Shown here one piece after another: positions 6,110 through 12,413 of a stretch of 12,413 nucleotides of DNA. Below the pieces are notes generated by a model. The model saw only the letters and a list, made by a program, of their open reading frames with translations, had not been told where the DNA came from and made no database searches. The DNA comes from Lysobacteraceae bacterium. Lineage in GTDB: Bacteria > Pseudomonadota > Gammaproteobacteria > Xanthomonadales > Xanthomonadaceae. The stretch lies in NCBI GenBank assembly GCA_027483745.1, contig JAIXTZ010000054.1, positions 1 to 12,413 of the forward strand, given 5' to 3'. How positions within the stretch are numbered: the stretch's first letter is position 1; every line of letters starts with the position of its first letter. The translations under genes were made by a program, and so were the position numbers.

Positions 6110-6943
6110 TTAACCGCGCCAGGCCTCGGCGTAGTCGCGCGCGTAGCTCGCGAAATCCCGCGCCGGTCGGCCGAGCAGGGCGGCGACGTGCGGCGTGGTG
6201 CGCTCGGCGTAGCCGGCCTTCAGGAAGCCGAGGATGACCAGCAGGAACTCGGCGTAGTCGGCCGGAAGCCCAGCGTGCAGCAGCGCGCCGCGCATGGCTT
6301 CGGGCGTGATGTCGCGGAAGCCGATGGTCTTGCCGGTGGCGGCGCTGATGAGGCCTGCGGCGGTGGCGTGGTCGATGGCTTCGGGGCCGGTGAGGTCGAA
6401 GGCCTCGGGTTCGTCCTGCGGGCGGTCCAGCAGCACGGCGGCGACGGCGGCGATGTCGCGGGCGTCGATGAAGCTGGCCTTGGCGTCGCCCACCGGCAGC
6501 TGCACCTCGCCGGCGGCGGCGATGCTGCCCATCCAGAAGGTGTGGAAGTTCTGCATGAACCAGTTCGGACGGACGATGGCGGCGGGCACGCCGCTGCGGC
6601 GCAGGTGGGCTTCGGTGCGGCTCATCGGCGAGGTGGGGTCGGCGTCGACGCCCATCGCGGTCATCAGCACGATCTTGCCCACGCCGTGGCGCACGGCGGC
6701 GTCGATCACCGGCACGAGCAGGCGGTCCTGCCCGGTGTGGCCGGGAGGCGCCATCAGGAACACGCGGTCGACGCCGGCGAGTGCGGCGTCGAGGCCTTGG
6801 CCGCTCAGCAGCTCGAGGGCGACATCGCCGGGCTCGCGCACCTGCCGGGTGGCGCGGCGGACGGTGTGGCCGCGGGCGAGGAGGTCGGGGACGAGGGCCG
6901 AGCCGACGGTGCCGGTGGCGCCGATGACGAGGGTGGTGGGCAT
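6110..6943 (-). CDS. NmrA-type NAD(P)-binding protein (atypical short-chain dehydrogenase)
   Basis: A 277-residue protein starting MPTTLVIGATGTVGSALVPD, with the Rossmann dinucleotide motif GATGTVG at residues 8-14 and the layout of NmrA/QorB-like atypical SDR proteins. DRVFLMAPPGH and RRSGVPAAIVRPNWFMQNF (the usual RP..F..N segment) are visible, as are FIDARDIAAVAAVLL and EAFDLTGPEAI. The Tyr-x3-Lys of classical SDRs is not obvious, typical for this group, which either reduces small electrophiles or senses NADP redox state. I chose the ATG at 6943 over a frame opening at 6997 because GGAG lies about eight bases before it and the extension has no conserved pattern. The divergent cupin-AraC gene 116 bases away probably regulates it. 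Confidence 0.88.
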   Translation of the reverse strand: MPTTLVIGATGTVGSALVPDLLARGHTVRRATRQVREPGDVALELLSGQGLDAALAGVDRVFLMAPPGHTGQDRLLVPVIDAAVRHGVGKIVLMTAMGVDADPTSPMSRTEAHLRRSGVPAAIVRPNWFMQNFHTFWMGSIAAAGEVQLPVGDAKASFIDARDIAAVAAVLLDRPQDEPEAFDLTGPEAIDHATAAGLISAATGKTIGFRDITPEAMRGALLHAGLPADYAEFLLVILGFLKAGYAERTTPHVAALLGRPARDFASYARDYAEAWRG

Positions 6944-7059
6944 GGCAGGAACTCCGTTGGGGTGGGAATGGCGTGCATGCTCCGCTTCGGCGTGCAAGAC
7001 TGGAATGGCAGTAAATCTCCAATTCCTGTCGTTTCGTACTAACCCGGCCCAGCCATCCC
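6944..7059. promoter_or_regulatory. Divergent control region between NmrA-type and AraC-type genes
   Basis: This 116-base gap is richer in A/T than its surroundings around 7000-7042 and should hold both promoters. GGAATGGC occurs twice (6965-6972 and 7002-7009), GCGTGCA occurs twice 19 bases apart (6971-6977 and 6990-6996), and AATTCC at 7021-7026 is an inverted partner of GGAAT at 7002-7006. Paired direct repeats are what AraC-family dimers bind. No clear -35/-10 pair could be fixed. Confidence 0.4.
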
Positions 7060-7917
7060 ATGGACCTGCTCACCGATCTCCTTCGCCAATCCGGCCTGCA
7101 GCAGCGCGTGCTCGACCTCGGCGATTTCGCCGATGGCGAGGTGCGGCGCTTTCCCTGCGGGCGCAGCTTCGGCTTCCATCTGGTGCTGGAAGGCGCGATC
7201 ACCGTGCAGCCCGAGGCCGGCGGCGCGCCGATCCCACTGGGCCCGGGCGATGTGGCCTTCATGGCCCGCGGCTGCCACCACGCCTTGCAGGCGGCGGGGC
7301 CGGCCTCGGTGATGAGCGCGGCCTACCTGCTGCCGCACGCGCCGGTGCACCCGCTGTTCCGCGAACTGCCGAACTGGTGCGTGGTGCCGGCGCCGAGCGT
7401 GGCCAGCGGGGATCGCCTGCGGCGCGTGGCCGACCTGCTGCGCGAGGAGCGTCACGAGGCGGGGCTGGGCAGCGAAGCGGCCATCCATGCGCTGATCGAA
7501 ACGGCGTTCGCGCAGGTGTTGCGGCGCATCGTCGAAGGCGAGGGCGCGCGGCCGCTGTCGCTGGCCGCGGCGCTGCGCGCGCCGGGCATCCGCCAAGCGC
7601 TGGAGCGCTTGCACGCGGCGCCGGAGCAGGACTGGTCGCTGGAGGGATTGGCCGAGGTGGCCGGACTGTCGCGCTCGGCCTTCGCGGCGAAGTTCAAGAC
7701 GCTGGTGGGCGAGAGCCCGCTGGGCTACCTGCGCCAGCTGCGCGTGCAGCGGGCGATGGGCCTGCTGGTGCGGCCGGGCGCCTCGATCGTCGCGGTGGCG
7801 AATGCCGTGGGCTACGGCGACCCGTTCGTGTTCTCGAAGGCCTTCAAGAAGGTGGTGGGCGTCTCGCCGCGCGCATTCCGTGCGGACGCCGCGGCGGGGT
7901 TCGCCGCGGCGTCATGA
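7060..7917 (+). CDS. AraC-family transcriptional regulator with N-terminal cupin domain
   Basis: A 285-residue regulator. Residues ~1-185 form an AraC-type cupin ligand domain (MDLLTDLLRQSGLQ, FHLVLEGAITVQP, LGPGDVAFMARGCHH). Residues ~193-275 are the AraC DNA-binding domain with two helix-turn-helix units (SLEGLAEVAGLSRSAFAAKF at 193-212 and SIVAVANAVGYGDPFVFSKAF at 242-262), ending in the family signature GVSPRAFR. It should bind DNA as a dimer and respond to a small molecule. Its divergent partner is the NmrA-type gene, a common arrangement for a local regulator. It converges on the nitroreductase-family gene, with only 12 bases between the stops. The ATG at 7060 lacks a clear ribosome site, so the message could be leaderless or weakly translated. 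Confidence 0.92.
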   Translation: MDLLTDLLRQSGLQQRVLDLGDFADGEVRRFPCGRSFGFHLVLEGAITVQPEAGGAPIPLGPGDVAFMARGCHHALQAAGPASVMSAAYLLPHAPVHPLFRELPNWCVVPAPSVASGDRLRRVADLLREERHEAGLGSEAAIHALIETAFAQVLRRIVEGEGARPLSLAAALRAPGIRQALERLHAAPEQDWSLEGLAEVAGLSRSAFAAKFKTLVGESPLGYLRQLRVQRAMGLLVRPGASIVAVANAVGYGDPFVFSKAFKKVVGVSPRAFRADAAAGFAAAS

Positions 7918-7929
7918 GGGCCTGCGGCC

Positions 7930-8568
7930 TCAGAACACTTTGCCTTCGTCCCAAGCCAGCACTTCGGACACGGCGAGGCGCGGCTTGCGCGGCCAGTTGC
8001 CGGCGGCAGCGCGGCCCACGGCCAGCGTCAGCACGGGCACGTAGCGCTCCGGGATGTTGAAGGCGGCCTGCACGCCCGCGCTGTCGAAGCCGATCATCGG
8101 GCCGCTGGCAAGGCCCAGGGCGTCGGCGGCGAGCATCAGGTTCATGGCGGCGAAGCTGGCGCTGCGAATCACCTCGTCACGCACGAGGCGTTCGTTCTTG
8201 TAGTCGCCGTAGAAGCCGGCCGCACCATTGACGAACCAGTCGGCCACGCCCTGGTCGATGTGGCCGGCCTGCACCGCGCGGGCCATCAGGTCGGGCAGTT
8301 TTTCATGCGCCTGCGTGTCGCCGAGGATGATGAAGGTGACGGCCGCGTCGCTCACCTTGGCTTGGTTCCAGCTGAGCGCCTTGAGCTTGGCCTTCTGCGC
8401 GGCGTCGACGACGGCGATGAAGCGCGTGTGCTGCAGGTTGAACGAGGAAGGGGCTTCGAGCGCATGCGCCACCAGCGACTCGACCTCGGCGGGGGAGAGC
8501 ACGTGGGTGGGGTCGAAGGCGTTGGCGGAGACGCGATGCCGGATCGATTCGAGGGTGAGGGTGGCCAT
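7930..8568 (-). CDS. Nitroreductase-family NAD(P)H flavoprotein
   Basis: A 212-residue protein with the single-domain nitroreductase layout. An early RHRVSANAF segment (10-18) and APSSFNLQHTRFIAV (39-53) supply FMN contacts. Further on come the RSASFAAMNLMLAADALGLA helix (135-154), GPMIGFD (156-162) and the closing VGRAAAGNWPRKPRL segment. The family uses FMN and NAD(P)H to reduce nitro compounds, quinones or similar electrophiles, as a dimer in the cytoplasm; the substrate here is unknown. Two ATGs are available (8580 and 8568). I prefer 8568, which follows GGAAG at about eight bases. The gene diverges from the Tat-exported dienelactone hydrolase, which fits a detoxification theme. Confidence 0.9.
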   Translation of the reverse strand: MATLTLESIRHRVSANAFDPTHVLSPAEVESLVAHALEAPSSFNLQHTRFIAVVDAAQKAKLKALSWNQAKVSDAAVTFIILGDTQAHEKLPDLMARAVQAGHIDQGVADWFVNGAAGFYGDYKNERLVRDEVIRSASFAAMNLMLAADALGLASGPMIGFDSAGVQAAFNIPERYVPVLTLAVGRAAAGNWPRKPRLAVSEVLAWDEGKVF

Positions 8569-8709
8569 GTGGGCTTCCATACGGGAGGGGACACGGCAGG
8601 GTAGTCGGGCAGCGTTGAAGGCCGCGTTCACCGTCGTGTCGGCGCCTTCACCCCGCGCGAAGGCGGGTGCCCCGATGCTCATCGACTTTGCCGACGAACG
8701 GAGTGCCGC
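8569..8709. promoter_or_regulatory. Divergent intergenic region, nitroreductase-family / dienelactone hydrolase
   Basis: The 141-base gap should contain promoters for both genes. CGCCTTC (8643-8649) and GAAGGCG (8659-8665) form a 7-bp inverted repeat around a 9-base centre, a possible operator. GGAG at 8700-8703 is the ribosome site for the gene at 8710. No convincing -35/-10 pair was found. Confidence 0.3.
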
Positions 8710-9597
8710 ATGGCCCGCCTCACCGCGAAGGATTTTCCCCCCGAGCTGCTCGAGCTGTACGACGGCTATGTGCACGGCCGCCTGAGCCGGCGCGATTTCC
8801 TCGATCGCGCGGCGCGCTTCGCCGTCGGTGGGCTGACGGCGGCCGGCCTGCTCTCGGCGCTGACGCCGGATTACGCGCTGGCGCAGCAGGTGAGCTTCAC
8901 CGATGCCAGCATCCGCGCCGAATACGTGCGGTATCCCTCGCCGGAGGGCCACGGCGAGGTGCGCGCGTACCTCGTGAGGCCGCAGGGCGTGGAAGGCCCG
9001 GTGCCCGGCATCGTGGTGGTGCACGAGAACCGTGGCCTCAATCCGTACATCGAGGACGTCGCCCGCCGCGTGGCGAAGGCGGGCTTCGTGGCGCTGGCGC
9101 CCGATGGCCTGAGCTCGGTGGGCGGCTATCCCGGCAACGACGAAGACGGCCGCCGCCTGCAGCAGCAGGTCGACCCGGTGAAGCTGATGAACGATTTCTT
9201 CGCCGCCATCGAGCATCTGCGCACGAGCGGGATCAGCAATGGCAAGGTCGGCATCACCGGCTTCTGCTACGGCGGCGGGGTCTCGAACGCGGCGGCGGTG
9301 GCCGACCCGGCGCTGGCCGCCGCGGTGCCGTTCTACGGCCGGCAGGCCAAGCCCGAGGACGTGCCGCGCATCAAGGCGCCGCTGCAGCTGCACTTCGCCG
9401 AGACCGACCCCAACGTCAACGCCACCTGGCCCGCCTACGAGGCGGCCCTGAAGGCCGCGGGCACCGTGTACGAGGCGCACGTGTACCCGGGAACGAACCA
9501 CGGTTTCCACAACGATTCGACGCCGCGCTACGACGAGGCCGCCGCGGCCTTGGCGTGGGAGCGCACGATCGGGTGGTTCAAGCGGTACCTGGTTTGA
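8710..9597 (+). CDS. Tat-exported dienelactone hydrolase-family protein
   Basis: A 295-residue alpha/beta hydrolase. The catalytic triad of the dienelactone hydrolase family is complete: Cys186 in GFCYGG, Asp233 in ETDPN and His264 in NHGFHN. Spacing (47 and 31 residues) is close to that of the classical Pseudomonas enzyme, from memory 48 and 31. HENRGL (105-110), near the oxyanion hole, is also typical. The N-terminus has a twin-arginine signal SRRDFL (26-31) followed by a hydrophobic stretch and ALA at 56-58 before QQ, so the folded enzyme is probably exported. The ~25 residues before the twin arginines are usual in exported members. The natural substrate need not be dienelactone. Start supported by GGAG at 8700-8703. 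It ends one base before the convergent solute-binding gene. Confidence 0.92.
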   Translation: MARLTAKDFPPELLELYDGYVHGRLSRRDFLDRAARFAVGGLTAAGLLSALTPDYALAQQVSFTDASIRAEYVRYPSPEGHGEVRAYLVRPQGVEGPVPGIVVVHENRGLNPYIEDVARRVAKAGFVALAPDGLSSVGGYPGNDEDGRRLQQQVDPVKLMNDFFAAIEHLRTSGISNGKVGITGFCYGGGVSNAAAVADPALAAAVPFYGRQAKPEDVPRIKAPLQLHFAETDPNVNATWPAYEAALKAAGTVYEAHVYPGTNHGFHNDSTPRYDEAAAALAWERTIGWFKRYLV

Positions 9598-9598
9598 A

Positions 9599-10345
9599 CT
9601 AGGGCGGCGCTGCGGCGGTGCCCGCCTGCCCGAGCCCGCGCTGCAGCACCGTCCAGGCGCGTCGCCCCTCGTCGTCGCGCCGGAACGCCACGTGCAACGT
9701 CTTGGTCCCGAGGATCCTTGCGTTGAACTGCAGCGAGGGGGTGGCCTCACGCAGCTCCGGGTGCGTGTCCACGAGGTGCGCAAACACCTCGGCATCGATC
9801 ACGGCGAGATCGAGCCGGCCCGACGCGACTTTGCGCAGGTTCGCCAGATCGTCGTGCGCTTCCTCCACGGTCAGGACGCCGCGGGCGGCCAGCGCATCGA
9901 AGCGCGCCTCGTTGATGTAGCCGCGCACGACGCCGATGCGTAAGCCGATCAGATCCTCGAGCTGCCGCCAGTTGATCGGCTGGTCGCTGCTTTCGACGAA
10001 GCCCAGCGGGCTTTCGCCGACGGGCGCACTCAGCCACCAGCGTGACGCGGATTCGTGGCTCCGGTACTCGGGAAGCAGGCCGACGACGCCATGGTCCCCG
10101 GCTTCAGCGGCACGCAGGGCCCGCGCCCAGGGCAGGAACTCGACCTCGAGCCGGTAGCCTTGCGAGGCCAAGGCGCTCCGGACCCGGGCGATCGTCGTGC
10201 CCTCTTGTGGAAGCGCCGGCCCGGCATGCGGTGGCCATTCGAGGGAGGCGAGACGAACGACGGGCCGATCGGCGGCCTGCGCGGCCGTCCCGGCCAGCAG
10301 GCCGGCGAGGCACCACCCCAAGCCGCTCGCCCATGGCCTTCGCAT
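9599..10345 (-). CDS. Periplasmic solute-binding protein, family 3 (orphan)
   Basis: A 248-residue protein with a signal peptide (LGWCLAGLLAGTAAQA, cleavage after residue 24) and a family-3 solute-binding domain (PF00497 type). It shows LASLEWPPHAGP, the GYRLEVEFLPWARALRAAEAG segment, LIGLRIGVVRGYINE and LRKVASGRLDLAVIDAEV. Such proteins bind amino acids or related polar compounds in the periplasm for ABC importers, or act as sensors. No permease or ATPase gene is next to it, so it may serve a distant transporter or have a sensing role. The sequence is GC-rich throughout and intact. The ATG at 10345 has a purine-rich GGGGGGCAGG upstream. It is convergent with the hydrolase gene, one base apart. 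Confidence 0.85.
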   Translation of the reverse strand: MRRPWASGLGWCLAGLLAGTAAQAADRPVVRLASLEWPPHAGPALPQEGTTIARVRSALASQGYRLEVEFLPWARALRAAEAGDHGVVGLLPEYRSHESASRWWLSAPVGESPLGFVESSDQPINWRQLEDLIGLRIGVVRGYINEARFDALAARGVLTVEEAHDDLANLRKVASGRLDLAVIDAEVFAHLVDTHPELREATPSLQFNARILGTKTLHVAFRRDDEGRRAWTVLQRGLGQAGTAAAPP

Positions 10346-10464
10346 GCCTGCCCCCCGCGATCCACGTTCACCGGATGGAAGCTTGGGTTCTACAGCGTGT
10401 CTCTGGGCGGATCAATCCATCGGGAGGAACCGCCGTGGTGCCCGGCACCGCCGTTCAGGGGCGC
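10346..10464. promoter_or_regulatory. Intergenic region upstream of solute-binding and methyltransferase genes
   Basis: This gap of about 120 bases lies between divergent genes and should contain their promoters. TACACT at 10480-10485, just inside the longest methyltransferase frame, looks like a -10 hexamer (TTCAGG at 10454-10459 is a weak, too distant -35). If real, transcription would start near 10490 and the methyltransferase must begin further downstream. GGTGC/GCACC at 10437-10449 is a small hairpin of unknown meaning. Confidence 0.3.
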
Positions 10465-11250
10465 ATGCGCGGATGGGGGTACACTCGGGCAGCAGCAACC
10501 TCGCGCGCTTCGCACGGCCCCCCGGGCCGCTCGTTCCGCTCCCTCCACGCGCCACCGCAGGCTTTGCGGGCGCCGCCCCTCCGGGAGCCCGGTATCTCCG
10601 GCTACACCGCCCGTTTCATCGACGTCGACGTGCTCGGCGAACCCTATCGCCTGCGCGTCTTGAGCGACCACCAACAGTTCGCCGACCCCGACGGCGAGGC
10701 CGAACGGGCCGGCATCTCCAGCGCCCAGTGGCCCCTGTTCGGCCAGCTGTGGCCGGCCGGCCAATGCCTCGCGGAGGCGATGCAGGGTTTCGACGTGGCC
10801 GGCAAGCGCGTGCTTGAGCTGGGCTGCGGCATCGGTCTCGCGAGCCTCGTGCTGCAGCGCCGCGGCGCGGCGGTGATGGCCACCGACGTGCACCCGCTGG
10901 CCGAGACTTTCCTCGCCTACAACGCCGCCTTGAACGGGATGGATGCGGTGCATTACCGCCGCCTCGATTGGGCGCGGGCCCGCCCCGACCTCGGCCGTTT
11001 CGACGTGATCATCGCCGGCGACGTGCTTTACGAGCGCGGGCAGGCCGAATTGGTGGCCCAGGCGATCGCCTACTACGCCGCCGACGATGCGGAAGTGATC
11101 GTCACCGACGCGGGGCGTGGCTACGCGGCGCGGTTGGGCAGGGCCTTGCTGGCGCATGGCTTCTCCGCGGTGACGCAGCGGCCGGGTGAGCCGGCGGCCG
11201 CGAGCCCAATTGCCACGCTGCGCTTCGAGCGCCTGCGGTGCGTCGCATGA
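10465..11250 (+). CDS. Class I SAM-dependent methyltransferase (METTL21/Nnt1-like)
   Basis: The conserved protein covers about the last 220 residues. It starts with YTARFIDVDVLGEPYRLRVL and contains QFADPDGEAERAGISSAQWP, the SAM-binding motif VLELGCGIGLASLVL, the acidic ATDVHP loop and FDVIIAGDVLYERG. This matches the lysine-methyltransferase-like group of class I enzymes (METTL21/Nnt1 type); the substrate is unknown. The start is uncertain. The ATG at 10465 gives 261 residues, but its first 40 are Arg/Pro/Ala-rich and not family-like, and a possible -10 lies inside them. TTG at 10564 is another option. GGGAG at 10583-10587 precedes an unusual ATC at 10594, exactly where family members begin. 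The stop overlaps the next start (ATGA, 11247-11250). Confidence 0.85.
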   Translation: MRGWGYTRAAATSRASHGPPGRSFRSLHAPPQALRAPPLREPGISGYTARFIDVDVLGEPYRLRVLSDHQQFADPDGEAERAGISSAQWPLFGQLWPAGQCLAEAMQGFDVAGKRVLELGCGIGLASLVLQRRGAAVMATDVHPLAETFLAYNAALNGMDAVHYRRLDWARARPDLGRFDVIIAGDVLYERGQAELVAQAIAYYAADDAEVIVTDAGRGYAARLGRALLAHGFSAVTQRPGEPAAASPIATLRFERLRCVA

Positions 11251-11579
11251 CCGCGAAACGCGCGGGCGAGGCGGCCGACTGCCGCCACTGCGATGCGGTG
11301 TGCTGCCGGCTCACGGTGATCGTGGATGCCGAAGACGGCATCGCCGAGCACCTCACCGAGCTCACCGACGAGGGTCTGACCGTCATGGCCCGCGACGAGG
11401 ATGGCTGGTGCGTGGCCATCGACGGCGCACGCATGAACTGTTCGATCTACGACGCGCGCCCCGAGGTGTGTCGTCGCTTCCACATGGGAGGGCCGTACTG
11501 CGAGGCCATCCGTGAGGACTACTACGGTCGCGGCGATGGCCGCGGCATTCCCGTCCAACTGATTGGAGACGCCCCATGA
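11247..11579 (+). CDS. YkgJ-family cysteine-cluster protein
   Basis: A 110-residue protein with the cysteine pattern of the YkgJ/CxxCxxCC family (PF03692). C12-x2-C15-x3-C19-C20 lies near the N-terminus, followed by C55, C65, C75 (in RPEVCRRF) and C85. Eight cysteines in such a small cytoplasmic protein suggest a metal centre, zinc or Fe-S. The SIYDARPEVCRRF segment is the most typical part. Biochemical role is not established for the family. The ATG at 11247 overlaps the methyltransferase stop and its own stop overlaps the next gene's start, so the three genes are almost surely co-translated. A GTG three codons upstream is possible but less likely. Confidence 0.9.
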   Translation: MTAKRAGEAADCRHCDAVCCRLTVIVDAEDGIAEHLTELTDEGLTVMARDEDGWCVAIDGARMNCSIYDARPEVCRRFHMGGPYCEAIREDYYGRGDGRGIPVQLIGDAP

Positions 11580-11794
11580 CGACCCGCTCGTTCACCCCGC
11601 ACGCCAGTTCGTCCGCGCCGCCCTTCCAGCGCAAGGCGGAGTCGTCGCGCACGCTGACCAGCGAGCACATCGGCGCGCACGTGGCGGCGTTCGAGGCCGC
11701 TGGCGGCAAAGTGGAAGTGCTGGCCACGACCACGGTGCTGAAGCGCATCCAAGCCGAACCGGCCGCCAGCAAGCCGGACGTCGCCGCCGAGTGA
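11576..11794 (+). CDS. Small conserved-looking protein with GGKVEVL motif
   Basis: A 72-residue, probably cytoplasmic protein with no signal peptide or membrane segment. The ends are low in structure-forming residues, rich in Ser, Ala and Lys. The middle reads TSEHIGAHVAAFEAAGGKVEV followed by LATTTVLKRI: a helix, then a short strand after GG. This AAF..GGK(V/I)-EVL pattern recalls the segment of the RNA-polymerase-binding regulator SutA (EEFLSRGGKVQEV) and small hypothetical proteins with the same motif. That likeness is short and could be chance. The start ATG sits in an ATGA overlap with the YkgJ-type gene and has GGAG about eight bases upstream (11565-11568). It ends the operon, followed by a hairpin. 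Confidence 0.72.
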   Translation: MTTRSFTPHASSSAPPFQRKAESSRTLTSEHIGAHVAAFEAAGGKVEVLATTTVLKRIQAEPAASKPDVAAE

Positions 11795-11802
11795 TCCCGG
11801 CG

Positions 11803-11828
11803 GGCCGCGGCGCTTCGACGCCGCGGCC
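11803..11828. terminator. Bidirectional hairpin between convergent genes
   Basis: GGCCGCGGCG (11803-11812) and CGCCGCGGCC (11819-11828) make a perfect 10-bp stem with loop CTTCGA. It fills the 40-base gap between the stop of the small protein (11794) and the stop of the protease (11835), so it could end transcription from both sides. No T run is present on either strand. Confidence 0.55.
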
Positions 11829-11834
11829 ATCGCA

Positions 11835-12413
11835 TCAGCGCGCGATGTCCTGCCCCGGCTGGTCCGGCGGCGGGATGCGCTGGGCCGGAGGTTGCACCAC
11901 CGGCGAGGCCGCGAGTTTCTCCTTCAACATCGCGAGCGCCGTCTCGAGCTGGCGGTCGCGGCCGGCATAGGACTCGCGCGGCAGATTGTCGACCTCGACA
12001 TCGGGGCTGACGCCGCGGCCCTCGATCAGCCATCGACCGTCGGCGCCGAACTGCCCGAACTCGGCGATCCGCGCGAAGCCGCCGTCGCTCAAGCGGTTGC
12101 GGTCGGACAGCCAGATGCCCGCGCCACTGGTGCGCGTACCCACCACGGGCCCGAGGCCCAGCGCCTTGACGCCGGCCGCAAAGGTTTCGCCATCGGAATA
12201 GGTGAGCGCGTCGGTCAGCACGACGAGGTGGCCACGGAAGCTCTGCTGCATGTTCCAGTACGGCGCCTGGCCCGGCGGTTGCCAGAAGGCCCACGTGCGG
12301 CGCAGCAGCGCGGCGATGATCCACGAATCGATGTTGCCGCCGCGGTTGCGGCGCACGTCGATGACGAGGCCCTCGCGATCCACGTTGGCGTAGAAGTCGC
12401 GCACGAAGCTGGC
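11835..12413 (-). CDS. S41-family (tricorn-type) protease, C-terminal part (5' end outside window)
   Basis: The frame is open to the window edge, so only the last 192 residues are visible; the GTG at 12404 is an internal valine codon. The visible part is the catalytic core of S41 peptidases of the tricorn-like group: GLVIDVRRNRGGNIDSWI, WNMQQSFRGHLVVLTD, and TYSDGETFA, where the serine of SDGE (codon 12195-12197) should be the nucleophile. GTRTSGAGIWLSD and the typical end RGVSPDVEVDNLPRESYAGR-DRQLETAL follow. Such proteases cut peptides or unfolded proteins, usually after an N-terminal beta-propeller and PDZ domain that would lie outside the window. Cell location cannot be judged without the N-terminus. 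The Pro/Gln-rich tail (VVQPPAQRIPPPDQPG) appears unstructured. Confidence 0.9.
   Translation of the reverse strand, partial: ASFVRDFYANVDREGLVIDVRRNRGGNIDSWIIAALLRRTWAFWQPPGQAPYWNMQQSFRGHLVVLTDALTYSDGETFAAGVKALGLGPVVGTRTSGAGIWLSDRNRLSDGGFARIAEFGQFGADGRWLIEGRGVSPDVEVDNLPRESYAGRDRQLETALAMLKEKLAASPVVQPPAQRIPPPDQPGQDIAR

Noticed and set aside
5718..7262. Long minus-strand open frame of 514 codons across the DUF6795, NmrA and AraC regions
   Set aside because: It overlaps three well-supported genes in other frames, is mostly Arg/Pro/His-rich and has no domain pattern; it is a high-GC shadow.
6188..8060. Plus-strand frames (284 and 588 codons) through the NmrA and AraC genes
   Set aside because: Antisense or out-of-frame to recognised genes; composition is typical of GC-rich shadow frames.
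8569..9795. Upstream extension of the nitroreductase frame to 621 codons
   Set aside because: The extension lies antisense to the dienelactone hydrolase and has no family pattern; the conserved protein starts at 8568.
10042..10464. 5' extension of the methyltransferase frame to 402 codons
   Set aside because: It overlaps the solute-binding gene on the other strand and is Arg/Pro-rich without conservation-like pattern.
1..12413. tRNA, rRNA, CRISPR array or insertion sequence
   Set aside because: No cloverleaf, regular spaced repeats, transposase motifs or terminal inverted repeats were seen on either strand.

Overview
The window is GC-rich, densely coded DNA of a gammaproteobacterium, most likely a Xanthomonadaceae (Lysobacterales) member such as Lysobacter, Luteimonas or Xanthomonas. 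The strongest clue is at the left edge: the end of a protein carrying an XVIPCD-like domain, the C-terminal secretion signal by which toxic effectors of the Xanthomonadales-type (X-) type IV secretion system are recruited to VirD4. An XAC2610-type domain three genes on and a DUF6795 protein agree with this placement. No RNA gene, insertion sequence or CRISPR array is visible.

Region 1 (1-4299, + strand) reads as an antibacterial effector/immunity operon. The truncated effector overlaps by ATGA with a 471-residue exported protein containing an LprI-type lysozyme-inhibitor segment. A 589-residue lipoprotein follows, whose middle is an XAC2610-like (PliI-like) calcium-binding inhibitor domain, and then a 203-residue exported LprI-type protein. 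All three exported proteins carry, or consist of, domains of lysozyme-inhibitor families. This suggests that the effector attacks peptidoglycan and that the three genes form a stacked immunity set. This is the most interesting part of the window.

Region 2 (4319-6072, - strand) holds a GDSW-type SGNH hydrolase whose start lies in a perfect hairpin, a probable remnant of a small Xanthomonadaceae protein gene, a GlsB/YeaQ/YmgE-type membrane protein and a DUF6795 protein.

Region 3 (6110-9597) is a redox and detoxification neighbourhood. An NmrA-type NAD(P)-binding protein diverges from a cupin-AraC regulator that probably controls it. A nitroreductase-family flavoprotein diverges from a Tat-exported dienelactone hydrolase with an intact Cys-Asp-His triad.

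Region 4 (9599-12413) has an orphan periplasmic family-3 solute-binding protein on the minus strand. A three-gene operon joined by ATGA overlaps follows: a methyltransferase, a YkgJ-type cysteine-cluster protein and a small protein with a GGKVEVL motif. The window ends inside a convergent S41 (tricorn-type) protease gene.
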